Shown here: positions 10,974 through 21,592 of the stretch, in pieces
Layout of the letters: each line of letters opens with the position of its first letter
Position numbering within the stretch: the first letter of the stretch is position 1
From: Portulaca oleracea
Taxonomy: Eukaryota; Streptophyta; Magnoliopsida; Caryophyllales; Portulacaceae
NCBI GenBank assembly: GCA_029582165.1
Contig: CM055888.1
Span: forward strand, 30,271,408 to 30,335,407
Length of the DNA: 64,000 bases
Reading direction: 5' to 3'
The notes under the pieces: model-generated
The model's database searches: none
Seen by the model: only the letters and a program-made list of their open reading frames with translations
What the model was told of the DNA's origin: nothing
Translations under genes and position numbers: made by a program

Positions 10974-11696
10974 TGATGCATAATGGATCACAAGACAACC
11001 AAAATGCCAAGAAAGAACATGGATCAAAACACAAGTAAGAACTTGCAAGAGATAAATCAAGAAGGACCTTTGAATGACGAACTGAACAAGGTAACTTTGA
11101 TAGAATTGAGCAACGAAACTCTTCAGATTGATACAGCCACACCACAATCTTCAAGAGCTCCTACTCCTCCTGTCACCACCCAAGAATGCTCAATCTTGGA
11201 TTAGAAGAGAAGATTTCACACGAAAAACCCAAAGGTAATTCGTTTTCTAGCCAAAACTAGAGAGAAACTAAAGCATCAACTTTAGAGAGATTTGTGTTTA
11301 TTATCAATATGAATGAGATATCTTTACAAGAGACCCAAGGGGTCTATTTATAGGAATAGGAACAACCCCTCCCTAGAAGCGTCACCTCAGCAAGGCCAGC
11401 AAGGCCGCATTACCCTGACAAGGCCCTTTAGGCGACATTTACAACAAAGGCCCTTTAAAGAAAATACAATATCTCCTAAAATACAACTCCAATTCTAAAG
11501 ATTCAAAAACCAAAATGTACATAAGGAATAACCCTTCCACATAGCTAAATGAGAACTTCAAGACTCTTGAGATAAGGAGCTCAAAAGTCCCTTAGTTTTA
11601 GAAATACTCGCGATGCAACCACTCGAAACAATCTGCAGCAGACTGGTAAGGTCCTTTAGGGCTTCCTCTCGATGCATTGAAGTATGATATGCATCA
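10974..11696 (-). mobile_element. Solo LTR (723 bp) with 5 bp target duplication
   Basis: It starts TGATGCATAATGG and ends ATGATATGCATCA, flanked by ATAAG at 10969-10973 and 11697-11701. On the minus strand a CTATAAATAG TATA box lies near 11343-11352, followed within about 65 bases by AATAAA, a normal LTR arrangement. The GC content is above that of the surroundings. A 74-codon frame at 10983-11204 (+) resembles nothing known. No internal region is present, so the element was probably lost by LTR recombination. Confidence 0.75.
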
Positions 11697-11701
11697 ATAA
11701 G

Positions 11702-12621
11702 CTTACTAGCATGATCAAACTTGTAGACACAATATTAGTGAATGAAACTCCACTCATATTTCCTTGACAAGAATAAAGCATGTTCTTGTCTACTTATATT
11801 TCCATGAATAAAAGGAAATTAACAACTTATGATTCTACACACTCATATAATCACATGAATCAATTTTGCACTTAGGAAAATCAAGCAAAATTGCCTTAAA
11901 CACTTATAAGATCAAGTGATCATTTTTAAACTTGTCATGCCATAAACAGCATAGAGACTATACTTATTTTAATCAAACAACCAAAACTTAGGTCCTTTTG
12001 GAATGCTTGAATAAATCATAAAAACTCTATACATTTATAAACATGAATTACATGACAAGACACCTGTAAATATGCATGAAAGTCAATACTTAACTGAATT
12101 TCATACTTGACTTAAACTTAATACAAACAACTTAACAAAAACATAAGAAATTTCCTTTGCATAATCGGCTAAGTAAATTAGCCAATAATCTTGTAGGTTC
12201 AACTTGTTTAGAAATAATCACGAGTCCTTACTTATGCAACACCTTATACTTTTGCAACATCTTGTAAGCATAGAAAGCTTTCTTGTCAAATTTATACATA
12301 TTATGGATTCCTATACTTGTACTCATATTATGTATACTTAATCATATTTTGAAATAGCCTAGACAACTTGTTTGTATGTACCTTAAATCTATACATACCA
12401 TTAATCATATAAACATAATTAATCATTTGTCTTTCTTATTAACTTGTGAACTCTTATATTTCCAATAGCTAGGAAATTATATTAGCCATTTACAAACTTA
12501 TACAAAATAAATTACATATGATTGCTCATATATAATTACTTATATGGCTTATTGTACACAAACTTGTTATTTCATCTTAATAACCACATAATGTTGCCAA
12601 TAACTTATCCACACATATAAT

Positions 12622-12703
<82 letters not shown>

Positions 12704-13567
12704 CTTGTAAAATAATAACTTATTATGCTTTTCTTATTAATTACAATACTTATAAGCATAATAAAAATATAGTCATGATAATAATAGAAATTTGAACCTT
12801 GATGCACACATAACTTATAGTGGACTTCTCAAAAACTTGAATCAATAAACAAGCCACTTGTATGCATTTAAAAAATTCTCATAAAAATCACATTTATATG
12901 CAAAGCCTATAATAACAAATTCATATTTGACTTTCAATTGGACAAACTTATTTCAATCATCAAGAATAGAATCATAAATTTGAGATAATCAAATAGAATT
13001 TCATGACAAATTATAAATTAGAAATATAATACTTTTGCTAATACTCATCTTCTATTTTTCATGCTTCAAACTTAAACATAAAATTAACTTGTTATTCATG
13101 CTATTAAACAATACTTGAACAACAATAGGCAAAAACTTTATGCAAGAAATCACTCATACCTATCACTTATAAACATGGAACAAATTTCCAATCATGATAT
13201 TAATAAAAGGTCTAATCATCTTGTACTCATCCTTTATATTAATATCAATAACAATAGGCGGAATTAACTTGAACATGTGAATAACACATGGAAAAAATTC
13301 TTATCATAAGAAGCAAAATATAATCTTGCCACAATGAATTTCTACATTATGCACCTTAAAGACTTGTAACTTAAAACATCCAACCAATGAATCCTTTTAA
13401 TGGCAATAACTTCATCCTTATTACTATTATGAAACTTCCATGTAACTTAATGTCATAACCAACTTAAAACATATGGCTAAATAAACTTGTAACTTATGTA
13501 GGTGTTCAATGGTGCACTTAATAATATATAAATAAATAAATAAATAGTTATTTTGACTTTTCTTGCA
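11702..13567. other. AT-rich internal DNA of the LARD-like element
   Basis: There is no gene. It holds one compound microsatellite (12621-12704) and a short (AAAT)n tract near 13526-13546. Composition matches 9131-10973. Confidence 0.5.
12621..12704. repeat. Compound microsatellite (TA)n(GT)n
   Basis: About 12 TA units run directly into about 27 uninterrupted GT units. The junction and length make it likely to vary between individuals. Confidence 0.97.
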
Positions 13568-14797
13568 CCATCTGTCACGCCTCGAACCAAGGGGATGACA
13601 GATGCCGCATACCTGTAGGACAAAGTCCAACAAGTATGCAAGACTCAAAAGACAGAAGCAAACCCAAATGTACAAAATAGACTTAACTTCGAAAGGAGTA
13701 CTTGATTAAACAGTCAACCAAGGATGATACTTAATTACACAACGAATACTACAACAAAAGATATTGGAAATCTTCCAACTCACAAAGCAACTGAAAATAA
13801 CAGAAATCTTATCCCACGCAACCTCTTGGCCCACTACGCTTCACTGCTAAACTCTGATACCATAAAGAACTCGAACACTACCAAAAAGTCAATAATCGCA
13901 ACCTAAAAAGAAATAGGAAGATGAAAGGATGAGCTTGAAAGCCCAGCAAGTAGCGTAACACCCCCTTAGCTGGGTTGGGCATGCGAGTAAAACATAGGTT
14001 GGGTCCAAGTTAGCAAATAAATATAGTAACAAACATGACTGGGTTTTCACAAACACTTTACTTAGCTCAAAACTTCAAAACATGTACACTAATATTAAAC
14101 AATTGATTTATTGCAGAAAAGCACAACACACATCAAACTTGACAATCAAAATCACAATGGTTAGGGCTAAGGCCACTATTGACGTAGTGACAATGGCAAC
14201 GATAAGCCACTATTGACCCAGTGGCGGGGCAACGATGCACCACTATTGACCCAATGGCAGGGCAACAAAGGAAATGGGCCCAACGGAACACATACACATA
14301 TAGGAATACACAATATAGCGTGCATACAAGTCGATCGACATATCCAATGCATACCTTAACTGGCTAAAACAGAAAACATAGCCCAAAAATAAAACTAGTA
14401 ACTTGAGTATCAAAACATACAAACAGTACCCAGTCAAGCTATTTCAAATAACAGTAAACTAAACTAACAAAATCACTTAGAGACGGAAGGTTCAAATAAT
14501 TCAATTACCAAAACTATTATTCGAAATGGCTACTTTAAATCGTCACAAAACGTCACTCGGTATATCAAGGCAAAATATAATAAAATAAAATAACTACAAC
14601 TTATAAAATTACCGTCAAAGGGGTAGTTTTTTTAAAACGCATAAATCAATAGGTCAAAATTACGAAAATAACTTAGTAACACATACTTGCAAAGATTAAT
14701 TAAAATTATTACCAAGGGTTCCAATATTAAGTATATGTCGAAATACGAACTTAACTTATAAAATCGACATCGGACGGTTCACTTTATAAACATATAA

Positions 14798-15729
14798 CTA
14801 GCCTTTGATAACCCTTCTATGCACGGAAAATTTTTCAATAATTTTTTGTATTTTTATAGAGTAATTTATAATAATTATCATTTCATTCCTGAAAAAAAAT
14901 TAATTTGAATGATAATTAGAAATAATGAAAAAAATGTGTAACAATGGTATCATTTGAATAATTTGGTGGTGAAAGTATATTAAAATCCATATCACTATTA
15001 AATAATCATACCTTATAATAATTATTTTGAAGAAAAATATAAAAAATTATTTCAAAAATTCATGTCGTTATAAATTAATGTTTAAGTATCTATCTACTAA
15101 ATTAAATACTTATTAAAATCCTTATCTATACATTCAGTATAATATAAATTAGTGGCGTTATAGGTTAAACTTGAAATTATCTGTAAATATTTTAATTTAT
15201 TTTCTTGTATGAACATTGATGTTAGTATAAAAAAAGTTACAACTTACAATGACTATGATAATTCTATTTTCTTGATTTTTGGTTTTGACTTTGTGATTTT
15301 TGTTTTGTCTGTTTTATAATTCTTTTTATCTACCTTTACTCAAACTTCTTGTTTAGTTTATGATAATTACTTATAATTTAAACTTTTTATCTATAGAAAT
15401 ATATATAGTAGTGTTAATAAAAATTATATTTTTTTAAAATAGTTATTAAAGAAATTACAAAAATAATAGTCTATATTTTTCATGAAAATTTTACTTTAAT
15501 ATCAATTATACTTTATTTCCTATGTTATGATGAAATATTATAATATAAAATTGATGAAAGAAAAATGAGGGAATGTCTTAGTTTTGTATTAAATCAAATT
15601 TTAAGATTTTCTTTTATTTAGAATATATTTATGAAAGTATTAAATTGTGAGGTTTTGAATATGCTTTGGAAATAATCAAATTTCCCAAATTGTTTTTTCT
15701 TGTTTGTAATTCCCTTAGGTGCTTGTGTG

Positions 15730-15788
<59 letters not shown>

Positions 15789-16002
15789 TTGATGATTGTA
15801 AAGTTGTATGCTTTTATTTATAGTGATTTCATAATTGTGTTATAATAAAGTATAAATTTATTTATTTATAGTGATTAAACTCTTCAAAACATAAATTAAT
15901 TAAATCTAGAAAGTTGAAGGGACTTCAATAATGAAGTTTATTATGAGAGTGCCACATGGCAACTTGCTAGGAATGCACATTTTGTTTTAATATATTAATA
16001 GA
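14798..16002 (-). mobile_element. Non-autonomous Helitron (1.2 kb)
   Basis: Read on the minus strand it begins TCTATTAATATATTAAAAC after an A (16003) and ends in CTAG followed by a T (14797), the A^T insertion signature of Helitrons. Just before CTAG is an imperfect hairpin (CCGTGCATAGAAGGG) of the usual kind. The body is AT-rich, contains a long (TA)n tract, and encodes no Rep/helicase. Stretches near 15475-15580 resemble 41345-41460 in another copy. Confidence 0.68.
15733..15784. repeat. (TA)n microsatellite
   Basis: About 26 TA units without interruption inside the Helitron body. Confidence 0.97.
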
Positions 16003-16820
16003 TAAATCAATATGGAGTCGAACAAATCTTTCGGACATAATAAAACCAAATATAATAGACTTAAACAATAGCATGCCAACCCGATTTAACAAAAATAAAC
16101 TTATGGAAAAAATGGAGGTTACAAAATAATATTTTTGGCACGAAAAGGACTAAGGAAGTATCACACCACTTACCTAGAATATTACTCGAATAAGCCCAAA
16201 ATCACCACTCAGACGAAACCTATAATTCATGCAAGACTCCTTTATCAGCAAACACTTATACTCTTTCGTATCTAGGTAGTTTATATAGACCTTACTCTTG
16301 ATAAGTATGATAATTAAAGGCGACTACAAACCCAAAAATTAAATTCTTACGAATTGGATAAGTATAAGATCCACTCACTAGATAATGCTAGATTACTTAT
16401 GCTAGCATCCTATTAATATTGCCGCAAAGCTATAAATGCACTGAAAATCCCATGACCAACCTATGTGTCATAACCATCATCATCATATGCGTTTATTTAT
16501 CAATGCCATACGTTGCTACAAGATTTTGTTTGCCTAGTACCATCTTTCACGATATCATCATCATCATTATACATAAGTCCTTTCACCACCGAGTAATAAA
16601 CTTAAACCATTAATTTATGAAACAATTGTTACTGTTTGGCCACCAAATCCAATCAAGCAAGAATTGCGACCAGAATAACTAGATCTAAGATTTCAATACA
16701 TATTAAATTCAAGGAGAAGAAAATAATTAATCTATACTAACCTGAAAATGAAATTGACATTCCTTCTCTTTTCCTTAGGCTGACGGCTCAAGGTATCCCA
16801 TTATTCTCTAAGAAGCTTGG

Positions 16821-17374
16821 TGTTAGGAAAGTGTCCTAAAATCACCCAGTCTCTTGATCCCACAATTATTTGTTTCCTAATTGTATTAGGATATTATTTA
16901 GGTTTCCTTATTATGTTAGGTTTCTTAATTGTATTAGATTCTAAATCTAATTGGAGTGGGAGTCAAGGTAGGTTTATAGGGAGTTTTCCCTATAAATAAT
17001 GGGTCTGGTTCGCCTTGTTTAGTGCGGCCAAGTTTGGTGCCCATTGTACAATTTTGGGCACCTCCTGTGGGAGGAGGTGTATTCAGATATTCTGAGATTT
17101 CGTATTCCCATTGGTGAGAGAAGTTGTGAGAGTTTATGTGAGTTGTTATACTCTCTTTTTGTTGATCTCGGGGTGAGATCGTTCGTTGTAATCTCTACCA
17201 ATAGTGGATTCGTTTGTGCTTGTGTCACCCGTGGTTTTTCCCCGATTTGGGTTTCCACGTAAAAATCTTTGTGTCCCCTTTATCTTGCACTCATTTATTT
17301 TTCTGGATATCAAGTAGTCATCTTCTTATTTTCCGCTTCCGCTGATTATGTCGCTCTTATTAAAAACCCTAACA
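16821..17374 (+). repeat. TRIM 5' LTR
   Basis: TG..CA ends. A TATA-like CCCTATAAATAATGG lies near 16987-17001. The R/U5 part contains GGGCACCTCC and a GTGAGATCGTTCG block also present in the 3' LTR. Confidence 0.94.
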
Positions 17375-17376
17375 AG

Positions 17377-17389
17377 TGGTATCAGAGCC
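17377..17389 (+). other. TRIM primer binding site (tRNA-iMet)
   Basis: TGGTATCAGAGCC, two bases from the end of the 5' LTR. Confidence 0.95.
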
Positions 17390-17513
17390 ATGGTTGTTCA
17401 AGTTTGTGGAGTTAGGGTTCATGTAAGAGTTTCGGTTATGAGAAGACTACATTTAGAAAATTCGTTTGTTGGTATCGAGAAGTTCGTTGGCAAGATTAGA
17501 TATGGGGGTTGTG

Positions 17514-17718
17514 AAGATTTCTGTTAGATCCAGTTTGTGACCGTTCACCGGTTTGGCTACCCATCGCAGTTCTACCTTTCAGAGGTTCGTTGGCGATGAA
17601 GAAATTTTGGATCTGAAGATTTATGTTGGATCCAGTTTGTGGCCGTTCAGCGGTTTGGCTACCCATCGCAGTTCTACCTTTCAGAGGTTTGTTGGCGATG
17701 AAGAAATTTTGGATCTTT
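17514..17718 (+). repeat. Tandem duplication inside the TRIM, unit about 105 bp
   Basis: Two near-identical units run from GAAGATTTCTGTTAGATCC and GAAGATTTATGTTGGATCC to TGAAGAAATTTTGGATCT, filling most of the internal region. A short open frame (17553-17750) translates the same peptide twice, but it has no known domain and is probably not a protein gene. Confidence 0.9.
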
Positions 17719-17744
17719 CGATGATTTTAGTCCAAGGTGGAGAT

Positions 17745-18305
17745 TGTTAGGAAAGTGTCCTAAAATCACCCAGTCTCTTGATCCCACAATTATTTGTTTC
17801 CTAATTGTATTAGGGTATTATTTAGGTTTCCTTATTATGTTAGGTTTCCTAATTGTATTAGATTCTAAATCTAATTGGAGTGGGAGTCAAGGTAGGTTTA
17901 TAGGGAGTTTTCCCTATAAATAATGGGTCTGGTTCGCCTTGTTTAGTGCGGCCAAGTTTGGTGCCCATTGTGGCCAATTTCGGGGGCACCTCCTGTGGGA
18001 GGAGGTGTATTCAGATATTCTGAGATTTCGTATTCCCATTGGTGAGAGAAGTTGTGAGAGTTTATGTGAGTTGTTATACTCTCTTTTTGTTGATCTCGGG
18101 GTGAGATCGTTCGTTGTAATCTCTACCAATAGTGGATTCGTTTGTGCTTGTGTCACCCGTGGTTTTTCCCCGATTTGGGTTTCCACGTAAAAATCTTTGT
18201 GTCCCCTTTATCTTGCACTCATTTATTTTTCTGGATATCAAGTAGTCATCTTCTTATTTTCCGCTTCCGCTGATCAATTATGCTCTTATAATTAAAATCC
18301 TAACA
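17745..18305 (+). repeat. TRIM 3' LTR
   Basis: It matches 16821-17374 apart from scattered substitutions and small indels, mainly near CCATTGTGGCCAATTTCGG and at the last 25 bases. It ends CCTAACA before the CTTGG duplication. Confidence 0.94.
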
Positions 18306-18965
18306 CTTGGTATATATAATTAGGAGGACTATGGTTAGGGTTAGCCTCACATTAAAAAAAATTATAAATAGGCTTAATAAATGGGTAATAATACTAATAG
18401 GACTTTTTTTTGGGCCTTTGGAACGGGGTATTTCACCATCCTTCAACAACTACCTTATCATGGAATTTCAATACACTTATCCTTAATGGCAATTCTTATA
18501 AACATGTCAAAGGTAATAAAACATATTCATGCCATTGGTATTAACTTGATAATATTAAGATGCATGCAACTTAAACATGGTCAATGCACATGCATATAAC
18601 CCCCAAATAATAACAACTTAATTACATTTGACTTCTTTGTAAATGACTTATTGTTACCTTGCCCTTAATCCATGTAAACCTCATTACGTAACCGAGCAAC
18701 AATTCTCATCATGAACATCAAGATCTTGTACTTGTATTGCCACTCTTATGTATCAATTTCTCATCTATATCAAATACATATAGATAATAAATGATTAATA
18801 AACTTTTAACCATTAAACTTACTCAATAAAACTTAATTAACTTGTATGAAAAATTGATACTAATGAAATTGTAAAGTATAAACTTATCTTTGTAATCGCT
18901 CTTGAATCTTGGATGTCCAACTCATAGCCTCCTCCAATCTTGTCTCGTAAACTAGTCCTTAAGAT

Positions 18966-19745
18966 TGTTGGAGAAAATGATGTTTGACCAAAAATAACGT
19001 TTGATCGGCTTGAAACTTCATCATCTTCTCTTGGCTTCTTGATCTTCTTGCGGTATATGTGATAAGATGGAGATTGAACTTAATAACCATACGATGATAA
19101 TCTTGTTTAGATATTGCTAAGAGTTGTGGCTTCGTACTCCCTTTCCTTAAGAACTATTTACTATACCGTAAATATTCAGAGGGATAAAGTTTAGCTCTTG
19201 TCGCACTCAAGACAAAGGTTTCTCACTTTAATCATTCTAGTATAGGTACAGTCTATACTAGAATGAGAGGACGTGATTATAGAATAAAGTAGATGCTTGT
19301 GATGCTCTCAAATGGCTTGGGAATGTCTCCTATTTATACGAGAATTCCACCTCTAATCCAACCCTAATCACACGACTTAGTCAAAGGTATAATTACGATC
19401 CTTAATGAGGGATTATGACCTTGACCTAGTCAAGGAATATAGCTGTTGGAATCATATAATATCAAACTTAATATTGATATTATATACTTAATACACAAGA
19501 TTATATAGCCGTTAGCATTAAAACCTGATTCGGGGTTCCAACACGGTCCGTGTTGGTGCAACACGACTCGTGTTGAGCCCATGATGTTTTTCTTGCTCTC
19601 TGGAGACCAACACGACCCGTGTTGGTCTCAAACTCATCCATGTTGATCATATTCTTGATGTTTATCATATATATGATCTTTATACTTGTACCACATGATT
19701 CCTCATTATATGTAATCTTCTTATACTCTTGAAATAATTCCAACA
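18966..19745 (-). repeat. LTR of the LARD-like element (empty-site copy)
   Basis: This is the partner of 8149-9130 without the Stowaway MITE. It starts TGTTGGAGAAAATG and ends CCAACA on the + strand. Read on the minus strand it is the 5' LTR. Confidence 0.82.
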
Positions 19746-19930
19746 TATTGTAGTTTTTTTTTGCATAGATAGTGAATTGTAAAAACTTATTGTTCAACTT
19801 TGTAAGCTATAGAATTGAAAAGTGTCTAGGAATGTTGTCAGTCAAGAGCATAAATTAGCAAAATGTGTACTAAAACAATGTGCGGGTAGGATATAATATG
19901 CTGACTTCGTTGGGAAAAAAAGAGATAGAG
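19746..19930 (+). pseudogene. RNase-H-like pseudogene, rear half (tentative)
   Basis: One frame gives IVVFFCIDSEL, several stops, then KVSRNVVSQEHKLAKCVLKQ and YADFVGKKRDRDGDFFNI. The VSQEHKLAK part resembles the C-terminal RE.N..A..LAK motif of RNase H domains. Its position directly after the LARD-like element and the GATTG/TATTG flanks suggest that it continues the fragment at 7903-8148 after one frame change. Confidence 0.42.
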
Positions 19931-20356
19931 ATGGAGATTTCTTTAACATATAAAAAAGAATGTTTTGCCTGAGTTTTGTTTGAGTTGTTGTGTGTTCACA
20001 AACTTGTTTATCTCTGTTTTCATGCTAGCTTGTGCTCATACATGAGTTTACTATTTTGCCCTTGAATATACAGCAGGTTGTCGAACTTGTAACCTGTGTT
20101 TACACACGAAATTAGTCTTTTACCCTTGAGTACAATATCCAAGAATTTCATACACAAATTTATTTTTTTGCTATCAGGTACAATAACAAAAGATTCTAGC
20201 AGCAAATGAAAATCAAGTTACTAAACTTATCGATTCGGATGACCGGGGTTAAGTATGGGTCATATGTATATCTAGTTAGGGCAAATACAATGTGTATTTC
20301 CAGTATAGGAAAATTTGACATTAAAACTGAGAGTTAAGTGTATTTCAAATTCAAGT
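19931..20356. other. Intergenic, nothing recognised
   Basis: No gene or clear repeat is seen. The end of this stretch holds the target site of the LINE that follows. A phrase near 20270 (TAGTTAGGGCAAATACAA) recurs near 25820 beyond the LINE, hinting at an old local repeat. Confidence 0.4.
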
Positions 20357-20545
20357 AAATACTTATCCTATTCTAGTTTTCTCTCCCCTCCTCTGGTGAA
20401 ACCCTAGTGTATCCAAAAACCCTAGGAGCTTGTCGTTGGTGTGTGGAGTGCTTCCCTCCACTTGTGTAGGGTGCGTTGACGGAAGTTTGTCTCATAGGAG
20501 GGGTGGGGTTGATCTACGGTGATTTTGTGACGATGATTTGGTAAC

Positions 20546-21578
20546 GTGTTCGAGAAGAAAGTTGGGACTATGGTGGCGAACGTGGAAGAGGCTCTAAAAA
20601 ACCTAAAGTTAACGATGGAAGAGGAAGAGATATTGGAGTTTGATGATCCGGAAGAGAAGAAGATTGAGAAACAGGTAGAATTATGTCTAATAGGAAAACT
20701 ACATATGCAGACCAAATTCAACCAGGAGGCGTTCATGGCTACAATGCGGAATGTCTGGATACCGGCACAGGGAGTTGTTAGGAATGAACTTGGGAAGAAT
20801 CTATTCTCTTTCCAATTCTTTTCTGAGGAAGATAGAGATATGGTGCTGAACGAGGGTCCGTGGAATTTCGATAACTACATGCTGTTGCTGAAACAAATCG
20901 ATGGTAATGAACAACCGTCACAGGTACGCTTTGACACGGCCCAATTCTGGATCAAAATAGGAGATTTGCCGCTGATGAAGAAGACTCATAATTTTGCGGA
21001 ATTTGTGGGAAAGAGTTTGGGAACATTTGTGGATGTAGACGAGGAGGACATATTGGCACACTCAAAGTACTTGAATATCAAGGTTGATATCGACATAACA
21101 AAACCGATAAGGCGTGGCAATTAAAATTGATGGAACACCCAGATGGATCCCACTCAAATACGTCCGCGTCCCAGATTACTGCTACTTATGCGAGCTGATC
21201 AGACATGTACATAAAGGGTGCGCTCTGTACCGACCAGGAATGAAGGAGGATGACATGCCCTATGGGGCGAGTCTGAAGGGATTGCCATTAAAGCAAAAAC
21301 GGAAAGAGGGGAATGAAGATGAATGGAACGAAGATAGGAAGAAGTTATTGGAGCTTCGAGGAGAAAAAAATGCTAGCAGAATACAACCGAGGGTGTTAAA
21401 GTGGGGAAGTATGGATAGACAGGAAGAGGGTAGGATTGGGGATGAGATGATCATTGACACAAGTAACAAAAGGAGAAGTGGAGAAGTTCACGACAAGGGC
21501 CCAGGTGAGAGGAAAATCAAGTTAGTTGACAGCAAAGTAACCATCGAAGAGTTAGAGGTGGAGGCTGGTGATGACTAG
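20546..21578 (+). pseudogene. LINE ORF1 (DUF4283 + zinc knuckle), frameshifted
   Basis: The first part has an acidic head and the DUF4283 pattern (WIPAQGVVRNELGKNLFSFQ, VLNEGPWNFDNYMLLLKQ, FWIKIGDLPL, FVGKSLGTFVDVD). At about 21114 the frame shifts by one base and continues RWIPLKYVRVPDYCYLCELI with a CX2CX4HX4C-like knuckle (CYLCELIRHVHKGC; the usual Gly is Arg). A basic tail follows to 21578. ORF1 proteins of this class bind LINE RNA. The most likely start is ATG 20570 or the earlier codon at 20546. Confidence 0.88.
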
Positions 21579-21592
21579 CTCCACCTACGCCA

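Larger units (their letters stand above)
16821..18305 (+). mobile_element. Complete TRIM retrotransposon (1485 bp)
   Basis: Two LTRs of 554 and 561 bp (TGTTAGGAAAGTG to CCTAACA) flank an internal region of only 370 bp. A primer site TGGTATCAGAGCC lies two bases after the first LTR and a purine tract (AAGGTGGAGAT) directly before the second. A perfect 5 bp duplication CTTGG lies at 16816-16820 and 18306-18310. There is no gag or pol. The LTRs differ by a few substitutions and short indels, so the insertion is fairly young. Its size and signals fit the TRIM class that depends on proteins from other elements. Confidence 0.95.
13573..18435 (-). mobile_element. Probable long solo LTR of TGTCACGCC type, with nested elements
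   Basis: It starts TGTCACGCCTCGAACC and is proposed to end GGGGTATTTCA, flanked by CCATC at 13568-13572 and 18436-18440. Removing the TRIM and the Helitron leaves about 2.2 kb. Short near-repeats around 14160-14270 (CACTATTGACCCAGTGGC) sit in the position where the LTR-like copies at 59083 and 61932 carry their minisatellites. A minus-strand TATTTATAAT near 18360 could be its TATA box. A CTCTGATACCA primer-site-like word at about 13853 lies inside it. The 5 bp match could be chance. Confidence 0.45.
8149..19745 (-). mobile_element. Large non-coding LTR element (LARD-like) with nested insertions
   Basis: Direct repeats at 8149-9130 and 18966-19745 both begin TGTTGGAGAAAAT and end in AACA on the + strand. 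Next to the left repeat the minus strand reads GGTGGGGGAT, a good polypurine tract, so the element probably reads on the minus strand. No tRNA-iMet primer site was found beside the right repeat. Flanks are GATTG (8144-8148) and TATTG (19746-19750), a 4 of 5 match to a target duplication. After removing the nested solo LTR and the 13573-18435 insertion, about 4 kb of AT-rich internal DNA remains without any recognisable gag or pol. Confidence 0.72.

Noticed and set aside
10983..11204. 74-codon frame with a polar composition
   Set aside because: It begins at the edge of a solo LTR and runs through its end region; no similarity was recognised.
11260..11360. Endogenous pararetrovirus promoter
   Set aside because: TATA box plus AATAAA could fit, but the TG..CA ends and the 5 bp duplication show a solo LTR, and no viral reading frame is present.
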